From: Prochlorococcus sp. AG-402-L09
GTDB taxonomy: Bacteria; Cyanobacteriota; Cyanobacteriia; PCC-6307; Cyanobiaceae
Assembly (NCBI GenBank): GCA_003216715.1
Contig: QCIK01000002.1
Span: 62,001-126,000, forward strand
Length of the DNA stretch: 64,000 nucleotides
Reading direction: 5' to 3'
The notes under the pieces were generated by a model. That model had not been told where the DNA came from. It did no database searches and saw only the letters and a program-made list of their open reading frames with translations. The number at the start of each line of letters is the position of its first letter. The stretch's first letter is position 1. The position numbers and the translations under genes are program-made. Below are positions 28,180-37,318 of the stretch, one piece after another.

Positions 28180-29186
28180 GTTCCAAGTATATCTTTAGTC
28201 CCTAGATTGGTTTGACATGACAATGTATAGCTGTCTGTTGACTTTTTGCCTTCAAGTTGTGCATATTTAATTACAATTGGATAATCATTTGACATTATAA
28301 TTATACCAACTATCTTATTTATTAGAATAATTTCTCCAGGTTTTCTATTCTTTATTAATTTATATTCAATATCATACATTTCATTTAACACTTGCTCTTT
28401 TTGTTCTGTGCTTGCCTCTATTATTTTTATTCTTTTTCCATTATGAAATGTATATGCGTTTGGATATAGTCCCTGAATTTTCTTTATAATTTTTCTTGCC
28501 GGTTGATTCCAATTAATTAAATAATCTTCTTTTTTTATTTGTCTTGCATAACTCGGTTTCCCATTTAGTTTTGATTGATCTATAGCATTTAATTCTTCTA
28601 GAATTAAATATTTGTTTATGCTTTTAATCTGCTTTAATCGTTCAATTGATTTTACTAATAGTTTAGAAGAAATCGTAGATAGTCTATTCGTGAGTATTTC
28701 AAGGTTGTCTGAATCATTAATAACAGTTTCCTCTTGTTCAATAACCGGACCTGTATCTAAGCCTTCCTCCATCGACATGATACAAATCCCCGTTTTTGTA
28801 TCATTATTCATAATGCTCCACTGAATTGGGGCTGCGCCTCTCCAAGCAGGTAATAAGGAAGCGTGACTATTCCAGCATCCCAGTTTTGGCTGATCTAATA
28901 TTACTTTTGGAAGTATTTGACCAAAAGCTACAACTACATAAACATCAGCTTTCAAACTTATAAGTATATTCTTTGTATATTCATCATGGCTTATTGATTG
29001 TGTTGTAAAGACAGGTATATCTAAATCTATTGCAGCTTGTTTTACTGGTGATGGTGACAATTTCTTTCCTCGACCACGCTTTCTATCTGGTTGTGTAACT
29101 ACAGCAATTACTTCGTGTCCCGCCCTCACAATATTTAATAGATTTTCAGCAGCATATTTAGGTGTTCCCCAAAAAACAATTTTCAC
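28176..29186 (-). CDS. fmt: Methionyl-tRNA formyltransferase
   Basis: A 336-residue enzyme that transfers a formyl group from 10-formyltetrahydrofolate to initiator Met-tRNA. The formyl-transfer domain has the catalytic Asn106, His108 and Asp144 in [16 protein letters not shown] and EEGLDTGPV; a C-terminal OB-like domain (GKPSYARQI...PNAYTF) binds tRNA. Length is normal. Its start overlaps the stop of the TldE gene by 4 bases, giving probable translational coupling. Confidence 0.95.
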   Translation of the reverse strand: MKIVFWGTPKYAAENLLNIVRAGHEVIAVVTQPDRKRGRGKKLSPSPVKQAAIDLDIPVFTTQSISHDEYTKNILISLKADVYVVVAFGQILPKVILDQPKLGCWNSHASLLPAWRGAAPIQWSIMNNDTKTGICIMSMEEGLDTGPVIEQEETVINDSDNLEILTNRLSTISSKLLVKSIERLKQIKSINKYLILEELNAIDQSKLNGKPSYARQIKKEDYLINWNQPARKIIKKIQGLYPNAYTFHNGKRIKIIEASTEQKEQVLNEMYDIEYKLIKNRKPGEIILINKIVGIIIMSNDYPIVIKYAQLEGKKSTDSYTLSCQTNLGTKDILGT

Positions 29187-30571
29187 GCTTCACCAGTTAT
29201 TGATATGTTATCTACCCAAACATATGGACTAATACCCTGATGAGTAACAACCTGTTCCTTTTCAATTTTTACAATATCTTTTAAAACTTTTAAAATATCT
29301 CCAGCAACTGTTGCGGCTTCTATTGAGGTCCTTTTTCCGTCATTAACGATCCAACCATCAAAGGGTAGGGAAAATGAACCTTGACTAGCTTTGACACCAG
29401 AATGTATAGCAGAAAGTTCATCTATTAAAATGAATTCCTTTCGTGTTTCTTTAATACTTAGGTTTGCATCTTTATCCAATTCACATCCACTTTTACTTAT
29501 AACTAACCAATCTGGTGATACAGATACTTTGGCACCTAAACCAGCATGGCCGGTTGGTTTAACTCCAAATTTTCTAGCAGTTGCTTCCGAATGTAGTAAG
29601 TTTGTCAATATACCATCAGTAACCAAATCAATATTTTGAGTTGGCGTTCCTTCACCGTCGAAACTAAATGCTCCTACATTTTCAGGATGAAGTCCTTCGT
29701 CGCTTATATTTAAATTAGCAACAGAAATTTGCGAACCTAATGAATCTTTATTCATTAAACTTAAACCGTCAATAATCGAACGTGCATTAAACATTGAACT
29801 AAATGCACTAATTAATTGTAGAAAGGCTTCAGGTGAAAAACATACTAAGTATTTATTGGTTTCTATAGATTTATAATTTAAATGACTGATTAATTTATCT
29901 GATGTTTCTTTTATGCAAGAATCTATTTGAAGTTCATCTAAATTAGAGTTTAATCTTATTCCTCCTGCACTTCTTGGCTTCTTGTTTATTTCTTCGGCCT
30001 TAGCATACAAGTAAATTGATGATTGTGATAGTTGCATATATCTATTAGCACCCTCACTATTGAGATAAATCCTTTCCATATAACTTTCACTTAATCCATT
30101 ATATGGAACAGAATCAATGGATTCATGTGTGTTTATTAATTGCTTTTCGGCTTTTATCAGAATAGTGAGTAATTCATCAATTGTATGCGTATCAGAAACT
30201 GATGAATATATTTCATTTAATGGTGACTTGGCTAATGTTGAGAACTCAGGTGAATCATTTTCATTGCCAAAAACACAAGCTTGAATTGCTCCTCTCATCG
30301 CTTTTTTAACTCCTTCACTTGTCAAGTCAGAAGTACTAGTTATTCCAACTTTATTATTTTCATTCCAAACTCTTAATGTCATTGAATTTCTTTGAGAACC
30401 TTTTAGCTGCTTCGCATTGCCTTGCTGAACTTGAACTGATATATCTTTACTAGATGTTGCTCCTACATCCCACTTATCAATTTTAGATTCTTTACTATAT
30501 TTTACTAAAAGTTTGTTCAATTCTTGTGGATTTAATTCACAACTTTTTTTATTAGTATTAAACTTATTCAT
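29183..30571 (-). CDS. tldE: TldE/PmbA family protein, partner of TldD
   Basis: A 462-residue protein of the PmbA/TldE family, which pairs with TldD to form a zinc protease that matures or degrades unfolded peptides. Visible features are VGVTS-like N-terminal strands, [22 protein letters not shown] and [12 protein letters not shown]; the HExxxH motif of TldD is absent, as expected for the non-catalytic partner. It directly follows the TldD gene with 2 bases between. Confidence 0.9.
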   Translation of the reverse strand: MNKFNTNKKSCELNPQELNKLLVKYSKESKIDKWDVGATSSKDISVQVQQGNAKQLKGSQRNSMTLRVWNENNKVGITSTSDLTSEGVKKAMRGAIQACVFGNENDSPEFSTLAKSPLNEIYSSVSDTHTIDELLTILIKAEKQLINTHESIDSVPYNGLSESYMERIYLNSEGANRYMQLSQSSIYLYAKAEEINKKPRSAGGIRLNSNLDELQIDSCIKETSDKLISHLNYKSIETNKYLVCFSPEAFLQLISAFSSMFNARSIIDGLSLMNKDSLGSQISVANLNISDEGLHPENVGAFSFDGEGTPTQNIDLVTDGILTNLLHSEATARKFGVKPTGHAGLGAKVSVSPDWLVISKSGCELDKDANLSIKETRKEFILIDELSAIHSGVKASQGSFSLPFDGWIVNDGKRTSIEAATVAGDILKVLKDIVKIEKEQVVTHQGISPYVWVDNISITGEA

Positions 30572-30573
30572 TT

Positions 30574-32019
30574 TTACCTTCCTCCTACTGTGATTGAATC
30601 AACTTTTATATGTGGCTGACCAACAGTTACGTTTACACTTCCACTCACAGATCCACAAAATCCAGCGGCAAGATCCAAATCATTTGCACACATGGAGATT
30701 CTTGGTAATATTTCTTTTGCTTCACCAATTAATGTTGCTCCTTTAACTGGTTTAACAAGTTTTCCATTTTTGATTAAATAGCCTTCTTCAACTGAGAAGT
30801 TGAATTGACCTGTTGGACCTACGCTGCCCCCACCCATTGATTTGCAGTAAAGACCATTATCAACACTTTCAATTAATTTATCAGGAGAAAAATTACCTTG
30901 TTTAATGTATGTATTTCTCATGCGACTAGCAGCGGCAAATGAGAAATTTTGTCTTCTACCACTACCTGTTCTGGGGTGACCTGTTCTTAATGAGCCTGCT
31001 CTATCTGATAGGAATTTTTTTAATATTCCGTCTTCGATAAGTAATGTATTTTGAGGTTCCATTCCTTCATCATCCATTGAAATTGAGCCAAAGGCATAAT
31101 TTGAGAGACCTTCATCTACTGCACTTACAGCTTTATTTGCAATTTGCTTATTGATACTGTCATGAAAAGGGGATGTCCCTCTTTCTAATTGCGTGGTTTC
31201 AAGTAGATGACCACATGCTTCATGGAAAATTACCCCTCCAAATTTATTGGCTAGAACAACAGGCATTTGCCCTGCTTCAACATAATCAGCATGCAGCATT
31301 TTTTGGGCACTTTCATTTAAATCGTCAGCACTTTTTTCGATTTCCCAGTTCCTAAGATCATCTGGGTTCCCAGAACTTCCATATCTTCTGGCGGAAGTAG
31401 ATCTTTTAGTATCCCTTTGAGCAATTACATTTATACCAACTGTTTGATGAAGACGAATGTCTCTAGCAAATACTCCATCCGTAGCAGCGACAAGAACTTC
31501 CTGCCAATTTCTTGAATAACTTGCTCTTCTTACTTGTAAATTTTTATTTTTGTCTGCTAATGATTTCGTAGCTTCCAGCAATTTTAATGTTGATTCATTT
31601 AGACCTGGTGATTGATCTAACCAATTATTCTTTTTAATTCCAAAGTCTTTCAAGTTTGTTAAACCTGCGAATTTATCTTTATTTTTTGAGCAAATATCCA
31701 AACCTAACATTCCTAAAGCTTGTTGAAGAGCGAAGAGCAAACCTGCTTTTGACAAATCGTTGGTGCTTACAAATCCATCCTTTTTCCCAAGGAAAACTCT
31801 AATGCCTGCCCCTATACCAAACGATGGACTAACATTTGAAATCTCATCTTGCTCGGCAAGAAGTGAAATATTATCTGATTTCTCCAGGAAAATTTCAATA
31901 AGGTCTGCTCCAGCGGATTTGCCAATCGATAATAATTCTTCAATTTGTGGTTTTAATGTGACGTCAAAAGTATGAAATAACAGATTATCACTTTGTTTAG
32001 TAAGTAAAGAATTAGTCAA
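30574..32019 (-). CDS. tldD: TldD metalloprotease
   Basis: A 481-residue catalytic partner of TldE. The HExxxH zinc motif HEACGH is at residues 266-271 in GGVIFHEACGHLLETT; GRRQNFSFAAASRMRN and MGGGSVGPTGQF are typical TldD blocks. In enteric bacteria TldD/E processes microcin B17 and degrades CcdA; the partners in cyanobacteria are unknown. First gene of a tight tldD-tldE-fmt series on the minus strand. Length is normal. Confidence 0.93.
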   Translation of the reverse strand: MTNSLLTKQSDNLLFHTFDVTLKPQIEELLSIGKSAGADLIEIFLEKSDNISLLAEQDEISNVSPSFGIGAGIRVFLGKKDGFVSTNDLSKAGLLFALQQALGMLGLDICSKNKDKFAGLTNLKDFGIKKNNWLDQSPGLNESTLKLLEATKSLADKNKNLQVRRASYSRNWQEVLVAATDGVFARDIRLHQTVGINVIAQRDTKRSTSARRYGSSGNPDDLRNWEIEKSADDLNESAQKMLHADYVEAGQMPVVLANKFGGVIFHEACGHLLETTQLERGTSPFHDSINKQIANKAVSAVDEGLSNYAFGSISMDDEGMEPQNTLLIEDGILKKFLSDRAGSLRTGHPRTGSGRRQNFSFAAASRMRNTYIKQGNFSPDKLIESVDNGLYCKSMGGGSVGPTGQFNFSVEEGYLIKNGKLVKPVKGATLIGEAKEILPRISMCANDLDLAAGFCGSVSGSVNVTVGQPHIKVDSITVGGR

Positions 32020-32153
32020 TTTTTCATTTTTTTTTATTATGGCATTAGATCGGCATAACTGCGTATAAACATAAAGAAGAAATGTCTATTGTTATTATTT
32101 AAAAATAAAATAAGAATAGTAATTAATTAATTGAATATTTAAATTGATAATAT

Positions 32154-32636
32154 TCAATTAGCGCCAATCCACTTTTGACCATTTAATCTTTGCAAAACTC
32201 TAGAAATTAGTAAAGGTAAAGTTGTCTTTTTCTCATCAATTAGAAAAGATTCCACAATGCTTGGTTTGGAATTTGACTCCGCTAATAATATAGTCTTATC
32301 GGAGGTTATTAATTCTTTATTAAAGCAAAGCCAGAATCTTCTTTGTTCAGATATTTCGCAAAATAACATCCAACAATTTCCACCCACTACTGGTCTTTCA
32401 CCTTCTATTAATCTTATATCACTAACTGCAGTTCCTTTCTTTTGTATAGAAATTTTTAATTCAGGAATAAAGTGATTATTAATAAATTCTTTAAATGGCT
32501 TATCTTCTAATTTAGGAGGCTTTATTGGTTTCTTAGGTATTGGTGAAGTATCTGCTTTTGACACGGAATCAGATTCAGATGTAATATCATCATTCTTAGA
32601 GTTAATTTTGTTTGTTGGTTTAGTGTTTTCCATCAA
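32154..32636 (-). CDS. DUF2996 family protein
   Basis: A 160-residue protein with a disordered, Lys/Pro/Ser-rich start and a conserved domain: KPPKLEDKPFKEFINNHFIP, then RPVVGGNCWMLFCEISEQRRFWLCF. This is the pattern of the cyanobacterial DUF2996 family. Function unknown; a small soluble protein. It stands before the LapA-like gene, in the same direction, after a 134-base AT-rich spacer downstream of tldD. Confidence 0.7.
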   Translation of the reverse strand: MMENTKPTNKINSKNDDITSESDSVSKADTSPIPKKPIKPPKLEDKPFKEFINNHFIPELKISIQKKGTAVSDIRLIEGERPVVGGNCWMLFCEISEQRRFWLCFNKELITSDKTILLAESNSKPSIVESFLIDEKKTTLPLLISRVLQRLNGQKWIGAN

Positions 32637-32706
32637 TATACTGTAGCAAATTAATTAAAATATTAGTTAAATTGTTTTTGATTAAAATGTTTTTTGGATT
32701 CATGGT

Positions 32707-33264
32707 TTACCAGCTTAAAAAAGATTCATCATTCCAGTCAATTGAATTTGTGTTTTCATCATAATAATTCTCCTCATTAAGTTCTTGTTCATTATACAAA
32801 TTTTCTTCAACATCGTTTGATATATCAGAATAAGCATATTGAACATTATCATTATTAATAAAATTACGATTAAGTCGTTCGGTTTTTCCTATTACTCTAA
32901 AATTTGCATTCAATGTAGGAGAAGGATCTTTTATATCTCGCTCTATTAAGATTTTCTCTAAATTAGTATTAATATATGAATCATTTACTTCAATGGTTTG
33001 TTTATCTTCATCATCAACTTTATAATTTAGTGCCTTAGTAAATCTTAATCTCTTTATGTAGACTAGATTAGTATTAAAAAGATATGAAAAGATAAAACCA
33101 CTTCCTATTGATAGTGAAAGATATGTACCTAAAGAGAGATTGGGAGTATTCCAAATAAGAATCTTTAATTTTGTATATTCCTTCTGATTAGTTAGATTTA
33201 AAAAAATTACTAATAATAATGTTGTTAAAAAAGGAATAGCTTTAATTAAAGATTTTAATTTCAT
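32707..33264 (-). CDS. LapA-like membrane protein
   Basis: A 185-residue protein with two N-terminal spans (about residues 8-24 and 46-64) separated by NQKEYTKLKILIWNTPNLSL. A short loop ending in an L/I-W-x-P-x-LSLG stretch and a second span is the layout of LapA/DUF1049-like proteins. The C-terminal 110 residues are acidic, Asn/Asp/Glu-rich and probably disordered. Its start overlaps ubiX by 4 bases. Function is unknown. Confidence 0.6.
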   Translation of the reverse strand: MKLKSLIKAIPFLTTLLLVIFLNLTNQKEYTKLKILIWNTPNLSLGTYLSLSIGSGFIFSYLFNTNLVYIKRLRFTKALNYKVDDEDKQTIEVNDSYINTNLEKILIERDIKDPSPTLNANFRVIGKTERLNRNFINNDNVQYAYSDISNDVEENLYNEQELNEENYYDENTNSIDWNDESFLSW

Positions 33265-33869
33265 TTAATTGGACCATCCCATCTCTTTATATTTTTAAAT
33301 TCCTCTCCTAGAGAATCAAACATTCTTACAACTATAAAATCGATTATATCTTCAATTGTTGTTGGATTTGTATACCATGCAGGAATAGGTGGGACAATCA
33401 ATGCTCCAGCAGTGGCTAAGCGTTTTATATTATCTATATGAATTAAATTTAATGGTGATTCTCTTGGCGAAATAATTAGCGGTCTATTTTCCTTCAAATG
33501 AACATCGGCACATCTTTCTATTAAATCTAATGAAAAACCAGAGGCTATTCTTCCCAATGTTCCCATTGAACATGGAACAATAAGCATTCCTTGAGTTTTA
33601 TGACTACCGCTTGCAATTGAGGCTGAATGATTATTCCATCTATAACATTTTAGCCTTCCTGATTTAACACATAGTTTATTTCTCCAAAATTCACATTGGG
33701 TATTAGGCTCTACAGGAATATTAATATTACGTTCACTTTTGGCTACTTCATAAGCTCCTTTGCTAAGTATTAAATCAACAGATTTATTATTTTCTAGCAT
33801 AAGTTGTACAGCTCGCTCGCCTATTTGCATAGCTGATGCGCCAGTAATTGCAATAACAATACTTTTCAT
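33261..33869 (-). CDS. ubiX: Flavin prenyltransferase UbiX/Pad1
   Basis: A 202-residue enzyme that makes prenylated FMN, the cofactor of UbiD-type decarboxylases. Family marks: ITGASAMQIGERAVQLM at the N-terminus, LIVPCSMGTLGRIASG and PLIISPRESPLNLIHIDNI, followed by GALIVPPIPAWYTNP. Length is normal. It overlaps the LapA-like gene by 4 bases and lies 6 bases downstream of the RNase R-like gene, so the three are likely one operon. Confidence 0.9.
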   Translation of the reverse strand: MKSIVIAITGASAMQIGERAVQLMLENNKSVDLILSKGAYEVAKSERNINIPVEPNTQCEFWRNKLCVKSGRLKCYRWNNHSASIASGSHKTQGMLIVPCSMGTLGRIASGFSLDLIERCADVHLKENRPLIISPRESPLNLIHIDNIKRLATAGALIVPPIPAWYTNPTTIEDIIDFIVVRMFDSLGEEFKNIKRWDGPIK

Positions 33870-33875
33870 TAATGC

Positions 33876-36179
33876 TTAATTACTCAATTTATTATCATTA
33901 ACATTATCATTACTACTATTTGATTCAATATCATTTATTTTTACAAGCTCTAGATCTATTTGATTTTTTAATATGTCTACTTTTAAAACTTTAACATTTA
34001 CTTTTTGAGAAAGTTGATAAGTCTTTTTACTTTTTCGACCGACTAAAAGATTTTGTCTAGATCTGTATTCATACCAATCATCGCCAAGAGTGCTTACATG
34101 AACAAGTCCTTCAGCAGCTAGATCATCAATCTCAGCAAAGAAACCATAACTTTGAACACCAGTAATAATTGCTGTAACTTCCTTACCTATAATTTGTTGA
34201 GCTTCTCTACATTGAGCAATTGAAATAATATTATTTCTAAATGACTTAGATCTTTTTCTTATTTCATTTAGGTATTGAATTAATTTCAAATTTGCATGAT
34301 TCTCAATATTTTCTTGAATTTTTGTTGGAAATATATCCCAATTTATATTATTCCAACTATCTTTTTTGCCCAGTTCAATTGATAATTTACTTCGGCTTGT
34401 AGATTTATTTTTACCCTCTATTAATAGAGAACTGATTATATATTGATTAAATATATTCCAGTAATTTAATGATGGACAACACCATGGAGATTCAATATTT
34501 TTAGAAGATATATCAATATGTAAATCTTCATTATCTGACTGAGGAATAAATTTATAAAGTTTTAGATGTATTCCGGGAATTATATGTTTGACCAGTTTGT
34601 GAAGGATTTTCTTTTCACTGCTTGACTCAAATGACTTTATTAATTGAGTGGTTGTTGCTGACCCATCAATATTAACTGTAATAGTATTATCTAAAGTCAA
34701 GGCTGATTTTGTTAATTCATTAATAGCTGACGAATCAGCTTCCTCATGTTCTTTATAAATAAATGGTAATTTATATCCAATTAAATGTTTAGCAAGAATA
34801 TTGTTAGAAAGTCTAATAAAAACGTCAATTATTGACTGGGAATCGGAAGAATCATATGATTTAGTCCACCCGTTGAAATCTCTACTTGGGAAAGCATGTT
34901 GTAATTCACTTAGTCTTTCTAAATTCGGAATATGTTGATCTAATTTTATAGACAAATTATTACTATTATTAATTAGTTTTGAAGAGTGAATTATGGTGTA
35001 AATAACATCTAGATTTTCCTTAAGAGGCTTGAGAGAGAGAGGAATTGACTTGGAAGTAGCTTTTCTGTTGTTTATAGCTTTAAGGTGTTTTGGCGTAATA
35101 ATCTTTGCTGGTTTAATTATACTGAGTAAAAATTTCCAATCAACAACGTTACCTACGCAATCGATATCAATCATGAGTGATATCGATTCACATTCTTCAT
35201 TAAGTTTAAATCGAGAGGCTGAGCTAAGTGACTCATTAAGAAATTCTAGCCAATTATTTCCTAAACAAATTACTTCGCCTTTCTTTTTAAGATATTCATC
35301 TAATTTACCACCTAAATTTATTCTTTCAGAAACAGTTGGTGAATGTAGCCATATTCTATTTCCTCCTTCAAAGGGTTCTGCATATATAGCAGGTAAAGAA
35401 GGTGAATTTACACATTCCCAGCTTTCAAATATAAGTGAAGGTTGTGAAGTTAAATCTTCTCTGCCTTTTAATGAAACTTTTTTATGAGAAACCTTGGGTA
35501 CATCAGAATTCCTGATAATATTATTTTTTGATAATAATATTTCTATATCACCATCTACACCACCGTTTGTTGATAACTCTCTAATTATTGAGCCCTCTGC
35601 TTTGAATTGAGCTATAGGATATTTTCTAATTTTTATTTCATAAATAATATCTTTACTAGTAGACTTATGTTGAATATCTACTTTATTATCCAACTCAATA
35701 ATTTCTGGTAATCTATCATCTAATGGGTAGGCCTTTAACTTTCCAGTCAATTTATCAGTTTCAACTTTTGCAAGCAATGTATCATTATATCTTTCTATTA
35801 CACATTGTATAGAACCTTCAGGAGCTCTTCTCTTAACGCCTGGTTTTGTAATTAATACAATTACAGAATCTCCATGCCAAGCGTTATTTAAATTAGCTTC
35901 TCTAATATATATGTCTTCATCTTGATCTTCTCTAACAACAAAGCAGTAGCCCTTACTACTACAACGCAACTTACCTTTTATAATTTCTATTTCAGGGTTA
36001 ATATCCAGTTTTTCATTATTGATATTATTAACAATTCCTAGCTTTGTAAGTGCATTAATTGCAATGCGCAAATTATCTCTATCAAGTTTTTTTGTGAGCT
36101 TTAATGATTTCTCAAGTTTAGTTATTTCTAAACCATCCTCTCTCTCTAGATTTTCTAGTATTTTTAGAACTGTTGTCAT
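33876..36179 (-). CDS. RNase R-like protein with degenerate RNB active site
   Basis: A 767-residue protein with RNase II/R layout: an N-terminal helix-turn-helix-like domain, cold-shock-like strands (GKLRCSSKGYCFVVRED at 69-85), an RNB domain and a C-terminal S1 domain (GFFAEIDDLAAEGLVHVST, about residues 662-745). In active enzymes R-x-DLT is followed by TIDxxxARDxDDA; here REDLT (240-244) is followed by ESWECVNSPSLPAIYAEP, so the catalytic aspartates are missing. The SPxRRY motif is replaced by SPWCCPSLNYW (from 564). It may bind RNA or ribosomes without degrading. Frame is intact over the full length, so it is not a decayed gene. Confidence 0.75.
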   Translation of the reverse strand: MTTVLKILENLEREDGLEITKLEKSLKLTKKLDRDNLRIAINALTKLGIVNNINNEKLDINPEIEIIKGKLRCSSKGYCFVVREDQDEDIYIREANLNNAWHGDSVIVLITKPGVKRRAPEGSIQCVIERYNDTLLAKVETDKLTGKLKAYPLDDRLPEIIELDNKVDIQHKSTSKDIIYEIKIRKYPIAQFKAEGSIIRELSTNGGVDGDIEILLSKNNIIRNSDVPKVSHKKVSLKGREDLTSQPSLIFESWECVNSPSLPAIYAEPFEGGNRIWLHSPTVSERINLGGKLDEYLKKKGEVICLGNNWLEFLNESLSSASRFKLNEECESISLMIDIDCVGNVVDWKFLLSIIKPAKIITPKHLKAINNRKATSKSIPLSLKPLKENLDVIYTIIHSSKLINNSNNLSIKLDQHIPNLERLSELQHAFPSRDFNGWTKSYDSSDSQSIIDVFIRLSNNILAKHLIGYKLPFIYKEHEEADSSAINELTKSALTLDNTITVNIDGSATTTQLIKSFESSSEKKILHKLVKHIIPGIHLKLYKFIPQSDNEDLHIDISSKNIESPWCCPSLNYWNIFNQYIISSLLIEGKNKSTSRSKLSIELGKKDSWNNINWDIFPTKIQENIENHANLKLIQYLNEIRKRSKSFRNNIISIAQCREAQQIIGKEVTAIITGVQSYGFFAEIDDLAAEGLVHVSTLGDDWYEYRSRQNLLVGRKSKKTYQLSQKVNVKVLKVDILKNQIDLELVKINDIESNSSNDNVNDNKLSN

Positions 36180-36262
36180 AATAACTTTGGATAATTAATT
36201 TAATTCCATTGGATGTAAGTCTTGAAAACAAAAACTATAAATTTGAAAATAATTTTTATTTA

Positions 36263-36556
36263 CTAGCTATCACTAGTATATTCCTTTTTACCTTCTGCTA
36301 AAAGGTTAATTCCAATAATTAAGAATACTATTCCTGAAAGCAGTTTAAGTAAGTACGCAGGGATTAGATTAGCAATAGAACCACCTGCTAAAGCTCCCAA
36401 AAGCGTAGCTAATATAAGTGCTATTGACGATCCAATAAAGACTGCCCAGGGTTTATTGGTTGTACTACTTAAAGTTATTGTTGTTAATTGGGTCTTGTCA
36501 CCCATTTCAGCTAAAAATACAGTGACAAATGTTGTGAAAAGGAGCGTTAGCAGCAT
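36263..36556 (-). CDS. UPF0016 half-protein (GDT1/Mnx family), small member
   Basis: A 97-residue membrane protein with one copy of the family's E-x-GD-K-[TS] motif, here FLAEMGDKTQL, within three predicted spans. Full-length members (Mnx, GDT1, TMEM165) contain two such halves and move manganese or calcium in exchange for protons. This half lies 16 bases downstream of a second half-size gene (36573-36920), so the two are probably two subunits of one exporter that removes manganese from the cytoplasm. Confidence 0.8.
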   Translation of the reverse strand: MLLTLLFTTFVTVFLAEMGDKTQLTTITLSSTTNKPWAVFIGSSIALILATLLGALAGGSIANLIPAYLLKLLSGIVFLIIGINLLAEGKKEYTSDS

Positions 36557-36572
36557 TTATCTGATTTGAATT

Positions 36573-36920
36573 CTAATTTTGAAAAAAATCAAAAAAACCT
36601 ATTGTTACTAGGTATATTCCTAAACTTAACATAATTATTCCTGAAACCACTGTAAAGTTTTGTCTTGGGAAGTTATTTGCTATCCATCTACCAAGAAGAA
36701 CTCCAAGAAGACTTGTAGAAATAAGTGCTAGTGCAGCGCCCATGAATATAATTAGTGGTCTACCGGACTGTGCAGAAAGCATTAACGTTGCAAGTTGAGT
36801 CTTGTCACCTAACTCTGCTAAAAATATTGTACTAAAGGATGTAATTAATACAGCTATAAAAGAACTAGAATCCTTTTGCTCACTTACTTTAACTTTTGAT
36901 TTTGAATTAGGTTGACCCAT
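36573..36920 (-). CDS. UPF0016 half-protein (GDT1/Mnx family), larger member
   Basis: A 115-residue membrane protein. After a short polar, Lys/Ser-rich N-terminal tail of about 22 residues, it has the E-x-GD-K-T motif in FLAELGDKTQLATLML and two further spans. It is homologous to the next gene downstream; both share FLAE-GDKTQL and a GR/GSIAN stretch. Together they supply the two halves that are fused in longer cyanobacterial exporters such as Mnx. Confidence 0.8.
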   Translation of the reverse strand: MGQPNSKSKVKVSEQKDSSSFIAVLITSFSTIFLAELGDKTQLATLMLSAQSGRPLIIFMGAALALISTSLLGVLLGRWIANNFPRQNFTVVSGIIMLSLGIYLVTIGFFDFFQN

Positions 36921-37231
36921 TACTTCCCTTTAGTGATTTATCCTTTTTAATTATTTTTCAGTCTTAATATCTTAATATATTAAACCTCTAAATAATCTAG
37001 TTATCTATTTATTCCCTATTTTTATAAGATTTTTCACATAATCACTAATTCCATTACTAGAATTCAAATAATTAATCTACGTTCATTAGATATAGTAGTT
37101 ATTTTGGCATTCAAATTATATTAACCTAAGCTATTAAACCAAAAAATAATGTGTTTTGATCAAAAAATTTTAATTATTGTGAAGTATTGCCTGTTTATTT
37201 AGTAGAATGAAATCATTATTTTTTAAACAAC

Positions 37232-37315
37232 ATGGGAAACCTATTGCCTCTAGTAGCTGTCTTTCTTGCTGGTCCAGCAATTATTGCCTTGATCTTCTAT
37301 AGAAGAGGTGTTTAA
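37232..37315 (+). CDS. psb30: Photosystem II subunit Psb30/Ycf12-like peptide, 27 residues
   Basis: A 27-residue peptide starting MGNLLPLVAVFLAGPAIIAL and ending FYRRGV. The single span with AGPAIIALIFY and a basic end matches Psb30 (Ycf12), a small PSII core subunit next to the cytochrome b559 region; the length is slightly below usual. An AAC-ACATG context and an AT-rich spacer upstream fit a start at ATG 37232. It ends 3 bases from the convergent recJ stop. PsbX or other single-span peptides are the alternative, and I cannot exclude them without a search. Confidence 0.6.
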   Translation: MGNLLPLVAVFLAGPAIIALIFYRRGV

Positions 37316-37318
37316 AGC

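Noticed and set aside
35029-35487. Open frame of 152 codons on the plus strand inside the RNase R-like gene
   Set aside because: It lies antisense to a frame that reads as a full RNB-family protein, and its translation shows no domain or membrane order.
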